Shown: piece by piece, positions 8,441 to 17,034 of the stretch
How the letters are laid out: each line of letters begins with the position of its first letter
Numbering within the stretch: the first letter of the stretch is position 1
Assembly (NCBI GenBank): GCA_027064525.1
Contig: JAMOPJ010000018.1
Location: 1 to 64,000 of the forward strand
Source: Archaeoglobaceae archaeon
GTDB taxonomy: Archaea > Halobacteriota > Archaeoglobi > Archaeoglobales > Archaeoglobaceae
Direction: 5' to 3'
DNA: 64,000 nt
The notes under the pieces: generated by a model
What the model saw: only the letters and a program-made list of their open reading frames with translations
What the model was told of the DNA's origin: nothing
Databases searched by the model: none
Translations under genes and position numbers: made by a program

Positions 8441-8712
8441 GATAGTCCTGCTAAAAACGTTGGAAGTCCTATACCCATAGGTAATAGGCCGGACGTAAAC
8501 GTCCAGTATAACTATTGGGAACGACAGACACGAACCTGATAAACGAAAGCATATACGAAAGCAACGATGTTTCGACGTATGGAACGGTTTACTATAAACC
8601 GATTCTCACACAGCCAGCGTTGATAATTCTACCACCAGTTCTAGAATTGGCAACAACACTTTTGATAGTCGCGGAGATCGCTGTCATTACCTCAACGAGA
8701 AGAATATTTTAA
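8441..8712 (+). pseudogene. C-terminal relic of a parallel beta-helix surface protein, frameshifted
   Basis: Two frames join into a typical end of a right-handed beta-helix (NosD-like) protein. DSPAKNVGSPIPIGNRPDVNVQYNYW is followed by GTTDTNLINESIYESNDVSTYGTVYYKPIL and a C-terminal membrane helix (ALIILPPVLELATTLLIVAEIAVI). The NYWGTTD motif is split because the G run at 8517-8519 has three Gs where four are needed. Nothing recognisable of the long N-terminal repeat region remains upstream, so it is a truncated relic whatever the cause of the frameshift. Confidence 0.65.
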
Positions 8713-8795
8713 TTTCCTAATTTTTATATTATAATCTTGAACAATTTTTTATCTTGAAAATTTTTAAAGTCGAATGAATTATCCATTCGGTTGGA

Positions 8796-9476
8796 ATGGT
8801 CAGAGTAATAGGGCACAACCACCACCTATCAAAGCTCGTAAATAAATACAGAAACAAGATGATAATAACCTCGGCACTTTACCCTCCGGCTTTAGCCTTG
8901 GCGATCCTGTATCCCCAGATAATCCCAGCTGTAGCTATTGGACTATCTTTAACGACTGTCAAGCTCGTCAAGCTCTACGGGAAGTTTATCAAATACAGGA
9001 AAGGTATAAGGGGCGAGATAGAAGTCGAGAAAGCTCTCAAAGCGTTGAATGACTCATACGTATTGATAAACGACGTCAGAATTCCAAACGCCAACGGGAA
9101 CATCGACCACGTAGTTGTAGGGCCAACGGGCGTATTCGCAATAGAGACGAAGAACATCCGTGGAAACTTCGTCTGCGAGGGAGATGAGTGGTTCAAGGTT
9201 AAGAACGGTAAAGTCAGAAAAATAAGGAGCATAAGCAGGCAAGCCAAGAAGAATGCCTTGGCTTTGAGGAAATTTCTAAGAAAACATGGATGTGATCAGT
9301 TCGTTCACAGCATAGTAGTTCTGACTAACAGGAACTGTAGGGTGGATCTTATTAATCCGAGCGTTCCAGTGGTTGAGGTGAAGAATTTAGCCAAATTCAT
9401 TGAGAACACGAAATACAGGTTGCCTAAGCGAAAGATACACGAGATCGTAGGCATACTCGTTTCCGAGCTCAACTGA
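8796..9476 (+). CDS. NERD domain protein with membrane segment
   Basis: The 226-residue protein starts with a hydrophobic hairpin (residues ~20-52, MIITSALYPPALALAILYPQ) followed by a NERD nuclease-related domain. Visible are the GIRGEIEVEKALKAL lead, the core IDHVVVGPTGVFAIETKN with the D...ExK arrangement of PD-(D/E)xK folds, and a later IVVLTNRNC strand. NERD proteins are thought to process nucleic acids, and the substrate here is unknown. The ATG follows GGTTGG. Its last bases overlap the stop of the ATPase relic on the opposite strand. Confidence 0.8.
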   Translation: MVRVIGHNHHLSKLVNKYRNKMIITSALYPPALALAILYPQIIPAVAIGLSLTTVKLVKLYGKFIKYRKGIRGEIEVEKALKALNDSYVLINDVRIPNANGNIDHVVVGPTGVFAIETKNIRGNFVCEGDEWFKVKNGKVRKIRSISRQAKKNALALRKFLRKHGCDQFVHSIVVLTNRNCRVDLINPSVPVVEVKNLAKFIENTKYRLPKRKIHEIVGILVSELN

Positions 9477-9651
9477 ACAACACATCTAAATCCCTCAGAT
9501 CCCAAACAAATTCTCCTTTCGACTCAACGCTCTTGGCGAAAACCCCAAAGTATTTCGCGTAGTCGTTCAATCCGATGTATTTGGAGATCACCATCAACTT
9601 TCTCAATATCCTTTCTACCTTTCCAACGTTTTGCCATTTTACAAAATGTCG
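9469..9651 (-). pseudogene. C-terminal relic of an archaeal ATPase (DUF234-like tail)
   Basis: A minus-strand frame bounded upstream by TAG 9652-9654 and ending TGA 9469-9471 encodes about 60 residues: RHFVKWQNVGKVERIL, then KYFGVFAKSVESKGEF and WDLRDLDVLFS. The YxGVFAKSV...DLRDL pattern resembles the C-terminal DUF234-type region of archaeal ATPases of the PF01637 family. No start codon or ATPase core is present. It is a separate relic from the N-terminal ATPase fragment at 3-245. Confidence 0.5.
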
Positions 9652-9745
9652 CTAAGAAGGCTTTGTTCCTCAGAGCGGGATAAATTAAAGTCAGTATTAT
9701 GATTTTAAATTATTATTCTTTCGAGTATGACAACGATAACCAAAC

Positions 9746-9756
9746 ATTTATAATCA
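9746..9756 (+). promoter_or_regulatory. TATA box of serA
   Basis: CATTTATAATC is centred about 28 bases before the serA ATG at 9779, with no Shine-Dalgarno between. The spacing predicts a leaderless transcript. Confidence 0.5.
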
Positions 9757-9778
9757 GACCTCATCAGCCATCATTTTA

Positions 9779-11356
9779 ATGAAAGTCCTCGTTGCAGATC
9801 CTATTTCAGAGGAAGCGATCGATCTTATGCGGAAAGAGGGCTTGGAGGTCGACGTAAAGACCGACATAAGTCATGAGGAGCTCGTCAAGATCATTCCTGA
9901 ATACGACGCTCTCATAGTCAGGAGCAGAACGAAGGTTACCAAGGAGGTTATAGAGGCGGGGAAGATGTTGAAGATTATCGGAAGGGCTGGAGTTGGAGTT
10001 GATAACATAGATCTGAAGACCGCTACGGAGAAAGGTATAATAGTCGTCAATGCTCCCGGAGGAAACACGATCTCCGCCGCTGAGCTTACGCTTGGGCTAA
10101 TGTTTGCGATCGCAAGAAAGATCCCGCAGGCGGATAGGAGTGTCAAGGAAGGGAGATGGGAGAGAAAGAAGTTCATGGGCGTTGAGCTCAGAGGTAAAAC
10201 CATTGGTATAATCGGACTTGGAAGGATAGGTTACGAGGTTGCGAAGAGGGTTCGGGCTTTGGAGATGAACATCCTTGCATACGATCCCTACGTAAGCGAG
10301 GAGAGGGCAAAGAGCGTTGGTGCAAAGCTTGTGAGCTTGGAGGAACTGCTTAGGAATTCGGACATCATAACGATCCACGTTCCGAAGACGAAGGAGACCG
10401 AGAATCTGATATCTGAGAAGGAGTTCGAAATGATGAAGGATGGAGTTTTTATTATAAACGCTGCGAGGGGTGGGATTGTCAATGAGAAAGCTCTTTACGA
10501 AGCTATTGTAAAGGGAAAGGTCGCTGGAGCTGCTTTGGATGTTTACGAGAAGGAGCCTCCAGATCCTGACAATCCTCTGCTAAAGCTCGACAACGTCGTA
10601 ACGACACCTCATATCGGGGCTTCGACGAAGGAGGCACAGCTGAGCGTTGGAATGATAATCGCTGAGGAGTTCATAAACTTCGCGAAGGGGCTGCCGGTGA
10701 AGAATGCCGTCAATTTGCCGAGAGTTGGACCAGAGGAGTATCAGTTCCTTCTGCCGTTCATGGAACTCGCTGAGAAGATGGGGAAGATCGCGGTGGCGAG
10801 GCTGAAGGGGCAGTTTAAGCTTGTCAGGATAACGTATAGAGGAGCAATAGCAAAGAAGAACACGGAACTCGTTACGAGGGCTCTGCTAAAGGGTATTCTG
10901 AGCTACATCCTTGGTGAGAGCGTCAATCTCGTCTCAGCTTTGCCAATAGCAAGGGATAGAGGTATAGTGATAGAGGAAGCAAAGACCGAAGACGTTGAGC
11001 ATTACGAGAGCCTTGTAGAGGTTACCGTTGGGGATGGCAAGGAGATCTATTTAGCTGGAACTTGCTTTGGCGATGAACCCCGCATACTCATGATAGACAA
11101 GTATAAGGTCGATTTCGTGCCAAGAGGACACTACATAATCTCCCTACACGAAGACAAGCCCGGAGTGATAGGAAGGGTAGGAACTCTATTTGGGCAACAC
11201 AACATAAACATCGCGGGAATGATAGTCGGAAGATACGGCGGGAGAGGTGGGATTCAGTTGATGCTCCTACTTGTGGATGACCCGCCGAGCGACGATGTGC
11301 TAAGGAAGATGGTCGAGCTCGACGGGATCTTGGATGCCACATACGTTTATCTCTGA
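9779..11356 (+). CDS. serA: D-3-phosphoglycerate dehydrogenase
   Basis: The enzyme oxidises 3-phosphoglycerate with NAD as the first step of serine synthesis. The 525-residue length fits the long form with substrate-binding, Rossmann, ASB and ACT domains. The NAD motif is [15 protein letters not shown], the catalytic His lies in TTPHIGAST, and Arg and Glu are in INAARGGIV and DVYEKEPP. The C-terminal ACT domain ([25 protein letters not shown]) is the usual serine sensor. A monocistronic transcript from the TATA box at 9746 is likely. A class V aminotransferase at 13377-14510 could act nearby in serine/glyoxylate metabolism, but that link is inference. Confidence 0.96.
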   Translation: MKVLVADPISEEAIDLMRKEGLEVDVKTDISHEELVKIIPEYDALIVRSRTKVTKEVIEAGKMLKIIGRAGVGVDNIDLKTATEKGIIVVNAPGGNTISAAELTLGLMFAIARKIPQADRSVKEGRWERKKFMGVELRGKTIGIIGLGRIGYEVAKRVRALEMNILAYDPYVSEERAKSVGAKLVSLEELLRNSDIITIHVPKTKETENLISEKEFEMMKDGVFIINAARGGIVNEKALYEAIVKGKVAGAALDVYEKEPPDPDNPLLKLDNVVTTPHIGASTKEAQLSVGMIIAEEFINFAKGLPVKNAVNLPRVGPEEYQFLLPFMELAEKMGKIAVARLKGQFKLVRITYRGAIAKKNTELVTRALLKGILSYILGESVNLVSALPIARDRGIVIEEAKTEDVEHYESLVEVTVGDGKEIYLAGTCFGDEPRILMIDKYKVDFVPRGHYIISLHEDKPGVIGRVGTLFGQHNINIAGMIVGRYGGRGGIQLMLLLVDDPPSDDVLRKMVELDGILDATYVYL

Positions 11357-11470
11357 TTTCTTACTTTTTCTTGCAAGAGTTTTAGCGAGCTTTATGTGTT
11401 GAAAATGATGGCTGTGTAAGTGGATGCTCGACTTTGATAAAGCTTACATTCCGACCGTTTAACTTTAAAT

Positions 11471-12178
11471 ATGAACATCTTAGTGATAGGGCCGGCTGGA
11501 AGTGGAAAGAGCACGTTTGTCAAATCGTTCCTGAGCTATCTCAAAGACAATTACGATGCTAAAGCTGTTAACTTGGATCCCGCTTCGGATCCGATTTATG
11601 AAGCTCACGCAGATATCAGAGACTTTGTGAAGACTGAAGATATTATGAAAAAGCTCAACTTAGGAATAAACGGAGCTCTGATTAAATCAATGGAAATGGC
11701 ATTGAATCACGTTGACAAACTCATTATTAAGGGAGATTACGTTCTCTACGATACTCCCGGTCAGATGGAGCTCTTTCTCTACTTGAAGGCTGGAACTGAG
11801 ATTGCAAGGAGGATAGCGGAATCTGATTGGACTGTAGGTCTGTTCATCGTAGATTCCGAAGTAGCTTCAACTCCAGAGAACTTTGTATCCATTTTGGCTC
11901 AGAATGCCGTCATATCCCTCAGAACGGGAGTTCCAACGATAACGATCTTCAACAAGTCGGATATCGTGGATCTCACACTCACCCCTTCGAGTGTTAGAGA
12001 GATGCTCAGTAGGGAGGAGGGGGTTTTGGCCGAGCTGATGGAGAGACTCGTTGATTTCGTCGAATCGACAACGGTTAGATATCGAATGATCAAGATCTCT
12101 GCTCTGAAGGGGGAGGGTTTTGACGAAGTTCTTTCGATAGTGAACGAGGTATTTTGTTCCTGCGGAGACTTGAGTTGA
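11471..12178 (+). CDS. GPN-loop-family GTPase with altered GPN motif
   Basis: The 235-residue P-loop protein has GPAGSGKST (G1), DTPGQMEL (G3) and NKSDIVD (G4), and the NLDPAS element of XAB1/GPN-loop GTPases. The family's namesake GPN tripeptide appears as GIN (NLGINGALIKS), so the middle Pro is replaced. Archaeal members such as Pyrococcus PAB0955 form homodimers, and eukaryotic relatives assist RNA polymerase assembly. A TTTAAATATG sequence at the start leaves little room for a leader. The role here is unknown beyond family membership. Confidence 0.86.
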   Translation: MNILVIGPAGSGKSTFVKSFLSYLKDNYDAKAVNLDPASDPIYEAHADIRDFVKTEDIMKKLNLGINGALIKSMEMALNHVDKLIIKGDYVLYDTPGQMELFLYLKAGTEIARRIAESDWTVGLFIVDSEVASTPENFVSILAQNAVISLRTGVPTITIFNKSDIVDLTLTPSSVREMLSREEGVLAELMERLVDFVESTTVRYRMIKISALKGEGFDEVLSIVNEVFCSCGDLS

Positions 12179-12255
12179 GACTGGACATCTGTCAGGCTTT
12201 CAAGAGAAAACTACGAATATCGCTGAGATTTAAATGACATGTCTCATGAAGCTGT

Positions 12256-12310
12256 GCAGGGGGATGGTCTGGTAGAGCGTAGATGATAAGCGATCGTCTG
12301 CCCACGATTA
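12256..12310 (+). other. Possible small structured RNA between the GTPase and Lrp genes
   Basis: The intergenic segment contains a GC-richer island 25-30 bases after a GATTTAAATG box (12227-12236). It can form a hairpin AGATGAT-AAGCG-ATCGTCT (12281-12299), preceded by a tRNA D-arm-like string GGTCTGGTAGAGC. It is too short for a tRNA and has no clear C/D or ACA boxes. I can only flag it. Confidence 0.2.
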
Positions 12311-12382
12311 TTTCATTATCATTGTAAATTTTTTAAAATTAGATGACAAAATTTAAAAATCTTGCAACATCTTTACACCTTA

Positions 12383-12865
12383 ATGCCCGAAAAGTTAGAC
12401 TCTCTCGACATAAAGATACTAATCGAACTGCAGGAGGATGCAAGGAAGAGCCTTAGAGAGATAGCGGAGAAGTTGGGTGTTGCGGAGGGGACTGTTTACA
12501 ATCGAATAAACAAGCTTAGAAAGATGAATGTTCTTGAGAGGTTCATACCGATAATAGACTACTCTAAGTTGGGATTCGATCTAACCGCTATTATCGGAAT
12601 TACAGCCGAAGGAGGGCATTTGTTAGAAGTTGAGGAGCTCTTAGCGAAGGAACCGAACGTAACGGCTGTTTACGATGTCACTGGCGAGTTTGATGTTATA
12701 ACGGTTGCAAGGTTTAGAAATAGGAGTGAACTTAACGCTTTCATAAAGAGGATAGCAAGCTTAGAGCACGTTAAGAGAACATACACCATGCTCGTGCTCA
12801 ACGTGGTCAAGGAGACGCACAGCATAGACCTTTCGAAGTTCGAGGATGAGATCGTAAAACGGTAA
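12383..12865 (+). CDS. Lrp/AsnC family transcriptional regulator
   Basis: The 160-residue protein has the standard Lrp build. An N-terminal winged helix (LDSLDIKILIELQEDARKSLREIAEKLGVAEGTVYNRINKL) is followed by a RAM ligand-binding domain (VTAVYDVTGEFDVITVARF). ATG 12383 fits the family start MPEKLDSLD. The longer frame from 12362 adds seven doubtful residues. An AT-rich stretch with TTTAAAAAT lies about 25 bases upstream. The ligand and targets cannot be read from sequence. Confidence 0.9.
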   Translation: MPEKLDSLDIKILIELQEDARKSLREIAEKLGVAEGTVYNRINKLRKMNVLERFIPIIDYSKLGFDLTAIIGITAEGGHLLEVEELLAKEPNVTAVYDVTGEFDVITVARFRNRSELNAFIKRIASLEHVKRTYTMLVLNVVKETHSIDLSKFEDEIVKR

Positions 12866-12868
12866 AAA

Positions 12869-13369
<501 letters not shown>

Positions 13370-13376
13370 TCAAGAT

Positions 13377-14510
13377 TTAAGATGGGTGCTCGATTCCAGC
13401 GAGAATGTCCATTGCTACATCCAGAGCCGATCCATCGATTATTTCCTTCCTTCTCAAGATGTCTTCGAGCCCGGCTAAGGTGGCAACGAGCTCCATCTTT
13501 CCGACGTTTCCCATCGTTCCTATTCTGAATATCTTACCCTTCAGATGCTCCTGTCCTCCAGATACAAGTATCCCGTATTCCGACTTCAACGTCCCTCTAA
13601 GCTCCTTGTCCGTAATCCCATTTGGCATCTTTATCGCAGTGACTGTATTTGAATAGTTGCTATATTCGTTGAGCTTTGGAAAGAGCTTCAGTCCCAAAGC
13701 TTTGGCCCACTCCCTAACCGCTTTGGCCATCGTTCTGTGCCTTCTTATTCTATTCTCTAGCCCTTCCTCCTCTATTATCTTCAAAGCTTCATGCAGAGCG
13801 AAGAATAGCGGAACTGCTGGAGTGTATGGCGTCTGGAGATCTTTGACCTTCTTCCTATACGCCATCAGATCGAGGTAGAACGGACATCTTTCATTGTAGA
13901 AATCCCAAGCTCTCTCGTTTACAGCAACCGCCGCTAAGCCGGGAGGAGCTCCCAAGCACTTCTGGGAACCTACTACTGCTACGTCAACTCCCCACTCGTC
14001 CATTTTGACCTCATCTCCTCCGACGCTCGTGATTCCGTCCATTATGACTAAGGCACCGTATCTCTTGGCTATCTTAGCTATCTCCTTAGCCGGATTAAGA
14101 ATGCCAGTGGAGGTTTCGTTGTGAACGAACGCTATTGCTTCTGATCCTTCGGCAATAGACCTCTCCACAGCTTCGAGATCTATCGAAGTCCCCCATTCGA
14201 ATCTCAGCGCATCGACTTCAGTGTAACGCTGAGCTATTCTAACGAACCTATCTCCGAACTTTCCGTTGTCTATACACGTAATTCGTTTAACTTTCGAGAA
14301 AGAGGCGATTGCAGCTTCCATTCCAGCCGTTCCAGAGCCGGATATTATAAAGACATCGTGCTTGGTTCCAAAACATTGCTTGAGCATCTCAATGCAGTAT
14401 TCCATTATTTCGGAGAAATCCTTCGTTCTATGTCCGATCATCTGTCTTGCCATGGCTCGAATTATTCGTTCGTGCAACTGCACGGGTCCGGGGATCATGA
14501 GGAGACTCAT
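13377..14510 (-). CDS. Class V aminotransferase (alanine-glyoxylate / serine-pyruvate type)
   Basis: This 377-residue PLP enzyme has the PLP lysine in GSQKCLGAPPGLAA, the conserved start IPGPVQLHERIIRAMARQMIGHRTKDF, and GSGTAGMEAA for phosphate binding. The family includes alanine-glyoxylate aminotransferase and archaeal transaminases proposed for serine synthesis. The exact amino donor is not predictable. It lies directly upstream of ribC on the same strand, with about 46 bases between them. Confidence 0.9.
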   Translation of the reverse strand: MSLLMIPGPVQLHERIIRAMARQMIGHRTKDFSEIMEYCIEMLKQCFGTKHDVFIISGSGTAGMEAAIASFSKVKRITCIDNGKFGDRFVRIAQRYTEVDALRFEWGTSIDLEAVERSIAEGSEAIAFVHNETSTGILNPAKEIAKIAKRYGALVIMDGITSVGGDEVKMDEWGVDVAVVGSQKCLGAPPGLAAVAVNERAWDFYNERCPFYLDLMAYRKKVKDLQTPYTPAVPLFFALHEALKIIEEEGLENRIRRHRTMAKAVREWAKALGLKLFPKLNEYSNYSNTVTAIKMPNGITDKELRGTLKSEYGILVSGGQEHLKGKIFRIGTMGNVGKMELVATLAGLEDILRRKEIIDGSALDVAMDILAGIEHPS

Positions 14511-14673
14511 AAGCTGAGAAAGATTGGACGTTTTATAATTGTTTACGTTGCCGATTTAACTTTGAGCTTTTACGCGTTTTAAGAAGGAACTATTTTTAAC
14601 GTTTCCAAGGTCTTTCGTCGTTGAAAAGCTTGCACAGTTGCAGAATGATGGGCGGGGGTGGAAGCTTTGGAAA

Positions 14674-14736
14674 TGTGCGGGTCGCCCGTATCAGCTCCTC
14701 ATCCTTCCGTTGGAGCCTAACCCCCATGCGACCCGA
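14674..14736 (-). ncRNA. Candidate H/ACA guide RNA (single hairpin)
   Basis: On the minus strand an 8-bp closing stem (CGGGTCGC 14735-14728 with GCGACCCG 14685-14678) surrounds an internal loop and an upper stem GCTCC/GGAGC. The 13-base apical loop contains GGATGA, as in archaeal K-loops. ACA (14676-14674) follows one base after the stem. The pocket strands are ATGGGGGTTAG and TGATACGG. The distance from the upper stem to ACA is 16-17 bases, close to the 14-16 rule. A TATA box at 14756-14766 predicts transcription start at the stem's first bases. The upper stem is shorter than usual. The guide target was not identified. Confidence 0.6.
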
Positions 14737-15029
14737 TGAATATGTTTAAAAACAAGGAATATAAAGATATCGTTCCATCGAGTTTGAACGCCAATCAACT
14801 GTTGGTTTTTATAACCCACTACCTGTTGCTGGAAGAATAGACGACGGAGCTTTAAATTATGCACGATCCGATAGACCATTAATATTAGACGCGAGAAAAT
14901 AGTCAACACTATAATTATAACAATATTTAAAATTATTTATTTATGATAATGATTGCAATATACAACTATAAGTAATTATTATGTAATTGGCAGAACATAC
15001 ATATTTTTCATAAATTTGCGGAGGTGATA
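14737..15029. other. Gene-free AT-rich stretch
   Basis: Apart from the minus-strand TATA box CTTTATATTCC (14756-14766) for the RNA at 14674-14736, I see only AT-rich promoter-like DNA. The Shine-Dalgarno GGAGGTGAT at 15020-15028 belongs to the next gene. Confidence 0.5.
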
Positions 15030-15875
15030 ATGTTGTATAAGTGGCTACTACCGCTGGTGCTTCTTCTCACTTTTGGAGTCGCAAATGCCAACATGCAGAA
15101 GGTAACTGGAGATATCGTTTTCATAATAGATGAGTCTGGAAGCATGGCAGGCGATATAAGTGCTGTTAAAGCTAATGCTAAAGCTATATTTAACTATCTT
15201 AAGGGTCAAGGTGATTTCAAAGTTGGAGTGGTTTCTTTTGGTGGATACGGTCAAAATCCACGTGTGGTATGTCCTTTAACGGACAATGCTACAGAATTTG
15301 AAAAGTGTATAGATAGCATAACTGCTGGCGGTGGTTATCAGCCCGGATTCGATGCGGTAGTATTGGCTACGAATAAGAGTTCAGTAGGTTTGAGAGGAGT
15401 AGCGTCATGTATGGTTCTCATAACAGATGAAGATGCCGATAAAGGTGTTTATACCAAAACCGATGCTGTTAACGCTCTAAATTCTGTTCCAGCGTATTTT
15501 ATAGGAATATTTGATCCCAATTTCGGTAGCGCCCAGAACGATTATGGTGTTCCAAATGGTTTAGCCGGACTGGCTTCTGCAGGGGGAGTTCAGATCAATC
15601 TTGCAGATTTTAGAGCTGATTATAATGGAACTTTGAAGATCATACTCATGAATTGCACGCAAGCGATTCAGAATGTAACCACACAATGCAACGATGGTAT
15701 AGACAACGACGGTGATGGTTTGATTGATTATCCTAACGATCCAGGATGTTTAAGCCCTCAAGACAATGATGAAAAAGATCAAACCATAGCTGCATCAGAA
15801 TTTCCACAATTTGCGGTTGCGTTGGTTGGATTACTTGGAGGCATAGCCGTTTTGGCTAGAAAAAGGATGAGATGA
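15030..15875 (+). CDS. Secreted von Willebrand factor A protein with C-terminal sorting-type anchor
   Basis: The 281-residue protein has a signal peptide (WLLPLVLLLTFGVANA) and a VWA domain with MIDAS motif DESGSM (DxSxS) near residue 30. A Ca-binding-like NDGIDNDGDGLIDYPNDPGC segment follows, and the tail is EFPQFAVALVGLLGGIAVLARKRMR. The tail resembles the PEF-CTERM type recognised by archaeosortases. ATG 15030 is preferred because GGAGGTGAT lies immediately upstream. The GTG at 15024 is inside that element. It probably works at the cell surface in adhesion or envelope assembly. Confidence 0.85.
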   Translation: MLYKWLLPLVLLLTFGVANANMQKVTGDIVFIIDESGSMAGDISAVKANAKAIFNYLKGQGDFKVGVVSFGGYGQNPRVVCPLTDNATEFEKCIDSITAGGGYQPGFDAVVLATNKSSVGLRGVASCMVLITDEDADKGVYTKTDAVNALNSVPAYFIGIFDPNFGSAQNDYGVPNGLAGLASAGGVQINLADFRADYNGTLKIILMNCTQAIQNVTTQCNDGIDNDGDGLIDYPNDPGCLSPQDNDEKDQTIAASEFPQFAVALVGLLGGIAVLARKRMR

Positions 15876-15907
15876 ATAAGTAATTAATATAAAATTTTAT
15901 TTATTTT

Positions 15908-16162
15908 TCAACCGGCTTCGAGCAATTCGATCCCGTCTTCCGTAAGCCTGAGCTTTCCGTCTTTTTCAACCACGAACCCGTTTGCAATAAGCCAATCCAA
16001 GTTAAATTTAAGCTGAAAATCTGATAATTCAAGTTCTTTTTTAATCTCCTCTCTAGTCTTTCCGTGGATTCCAATGCAAGCTATGATCTTTCTCCTGATC
16101 GGATTCATGGATGCTTTAAAGAGCCTCTCGTGATGTTCCCTATCCCTAATCTTTTCAGGCAT
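15908..16162 (-). CDS. Small winged-helix DNA-binding protein
   Basis: This 84-residue protein is essentially one ArsR-like winged helix: NPIRRKIIACIGIHGKTREEIKKELELSDFQLKFNLDWLI, then the wing GFVVEKDGKLRLTEDG. No metal-binding Cys is present. It is convergent with the VWA gene. A CACTTAAAATTATTT box centred ~25 bases before ATG 16162 suggests a leaderless message. Confidence 0.75.
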   Translation of the reverse strand: MPEKIRDREHHERLFKASMNPIRRKIIACIGIHGKTREEIKKELELSDFQLKFNLDWLIANGFVVEKDGKLRLTEDGIELLEAG

Positions 16163-16165
16163 AAT

Positions 16166-16330
16166 CTATTCTATGTGGAAACACTTAAAATTATTTACTC
16201 CCTCACCGATCATCGAAATCCTTTTGCCGCTGGAAATAATCTCCCATTTCTTAACTTTGTCATTAGGTTTTAAATCATTATCATTACTATCATATAAGAT
16301 TATGAATTTGATGTTAAAAATATTTTGCGA
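16166..16330 (-). other. Protein-like open frame without start codon upstream of the winged-helix gene
   Basis: The minus strand reads about 53 codons from after a TAG near 16331 to TAG 16166-16168. It ends LKPNDKVKKWEIISSGKRIS and MIGEGVNNFKCFHIE, which looks coding in composition. There is no ATG, GTG or TTG near its beginning. It may be a relic, or it may use a non-standard start. It covers the promoter region of the next gene. Confidence 0.25.
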
Positions 16331-16377
16331 AAACTATTTTAATTAGCTTAAATAAATATCTATTGAGGGTGCCGATC

Positions 16378-17001
16378 ATGTTTAATGAAGATAAAATCCT
16401 CATAATTTCTGAACTTGGGGTTGAGGGGTTATCGTTGCTGGTTAAGATTGCGTTGAAATATGGTGACATCGTTTGGCTTTCGTCAAACTCTTATCTTCCG
16501 TTTAAGGTTTTAGAGGCGAACTCTTATAAGGGAAACGCAAAAATCTTTGGTTTGTATTCTCAGACAGGTCAAGTAGTCAATCCTCTCGATCTGAATGAAA
16601 TAAGCTTAGCAATACATCGTGCGGGAGGTGGAAAGAGACCGGACAACTGCGTAATAATCTCGTGCCTATCCGAACTTATAATGTATCACGGCATCAAAAA
16701 AACTCATGCCTTTCTACTCAGCATGATGAACACTACGAAGAAGTTCATAGGTATGCTTATCGATAATGCTCAGGATAAAAAAGACGAATTGTTGGTTTCT
16801 ACTCTTTTCGATGCCGTCTTTAGGCTTGAAAGGAAATCTATGTGTGAAGCCATACTGATCCCAGAGCTTCACTTCTCCGCCGGACCACTCAAACTCAAAT
16901 ATAAAAACGGTATTATCGAGTTTAGCGAATTTTCGGACGATCACCAAGAGATCGTAGCATCCCAATGTGAGGAGATTGATCAAACTTTGATTCGAATATG
17001 A
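16378..17001 (+). CDS. Degenerate RecA/KaiC-fold protein (paralog of the 52912-53487 gene)
   Basis: The 207-residue protein starts KILIISELGVEGLSLLVKIALKYGDIVWLSSN. Where RecA-family ATPases have Walker B (VIIDSLS), it has VIISCLSELIMYHGIKKTHAFLL, with Ser for the acidic residue. No Walker A motif is present. It shares order, length and blocks (ISCLSEL, HG, LLV/ISTLFDA) with the protein at 52912-53487. ATG 16378 follows AGGGTG and sits ~26 bases after CTTAAATAAAT. It is likely a non-catalytic relative of KaiC/FlaH-type ATPases, possibly a partner subunit. Function is unknown. Confidence 0.7.
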   Translation: MFNEDKILIISELGVEGLSLLVKIALKYGDIVWLSSNSYLPFKVLEANSYKGNAKIFGLYSQTGQVVNPLDLNEISLAIHRAGGGKRPDNCVIISCLSELIMYHGIKKTHAFLLSMMNTTKKFIGMLIDNAQDKKDELLVSTLFDAVFRLERKSMCEAILIPELHFSAGPLKLKYKNGIIEFSEFSDDHQEIVASQCEEIDQTLIRI

Positions 17002-17034
17002 TGAAACGATGGTCACCAAAGCTTTGTATTGCAT

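Noticed and set aside
9702-9778. C/D-like boxes on the minus strand upstream of serA (ATGATGG, CTGATGA, CTGA)
   Set aside because: The elements are only a few bases apart, leaving no room for guides.
11395-11465. C/D-like RNA between serA and the GTPase gene (ATGATGG, TTTGATAA)
   Set aside because: No CTGA D or D' boxes, and spacing does not fit. The TGTAAG/CTTACA arms are short.
14691-14909. 72-codon minus-strand frame
   Set aside because: It covers the structured RNA candidate, has no SD and looks non-coding in composition.
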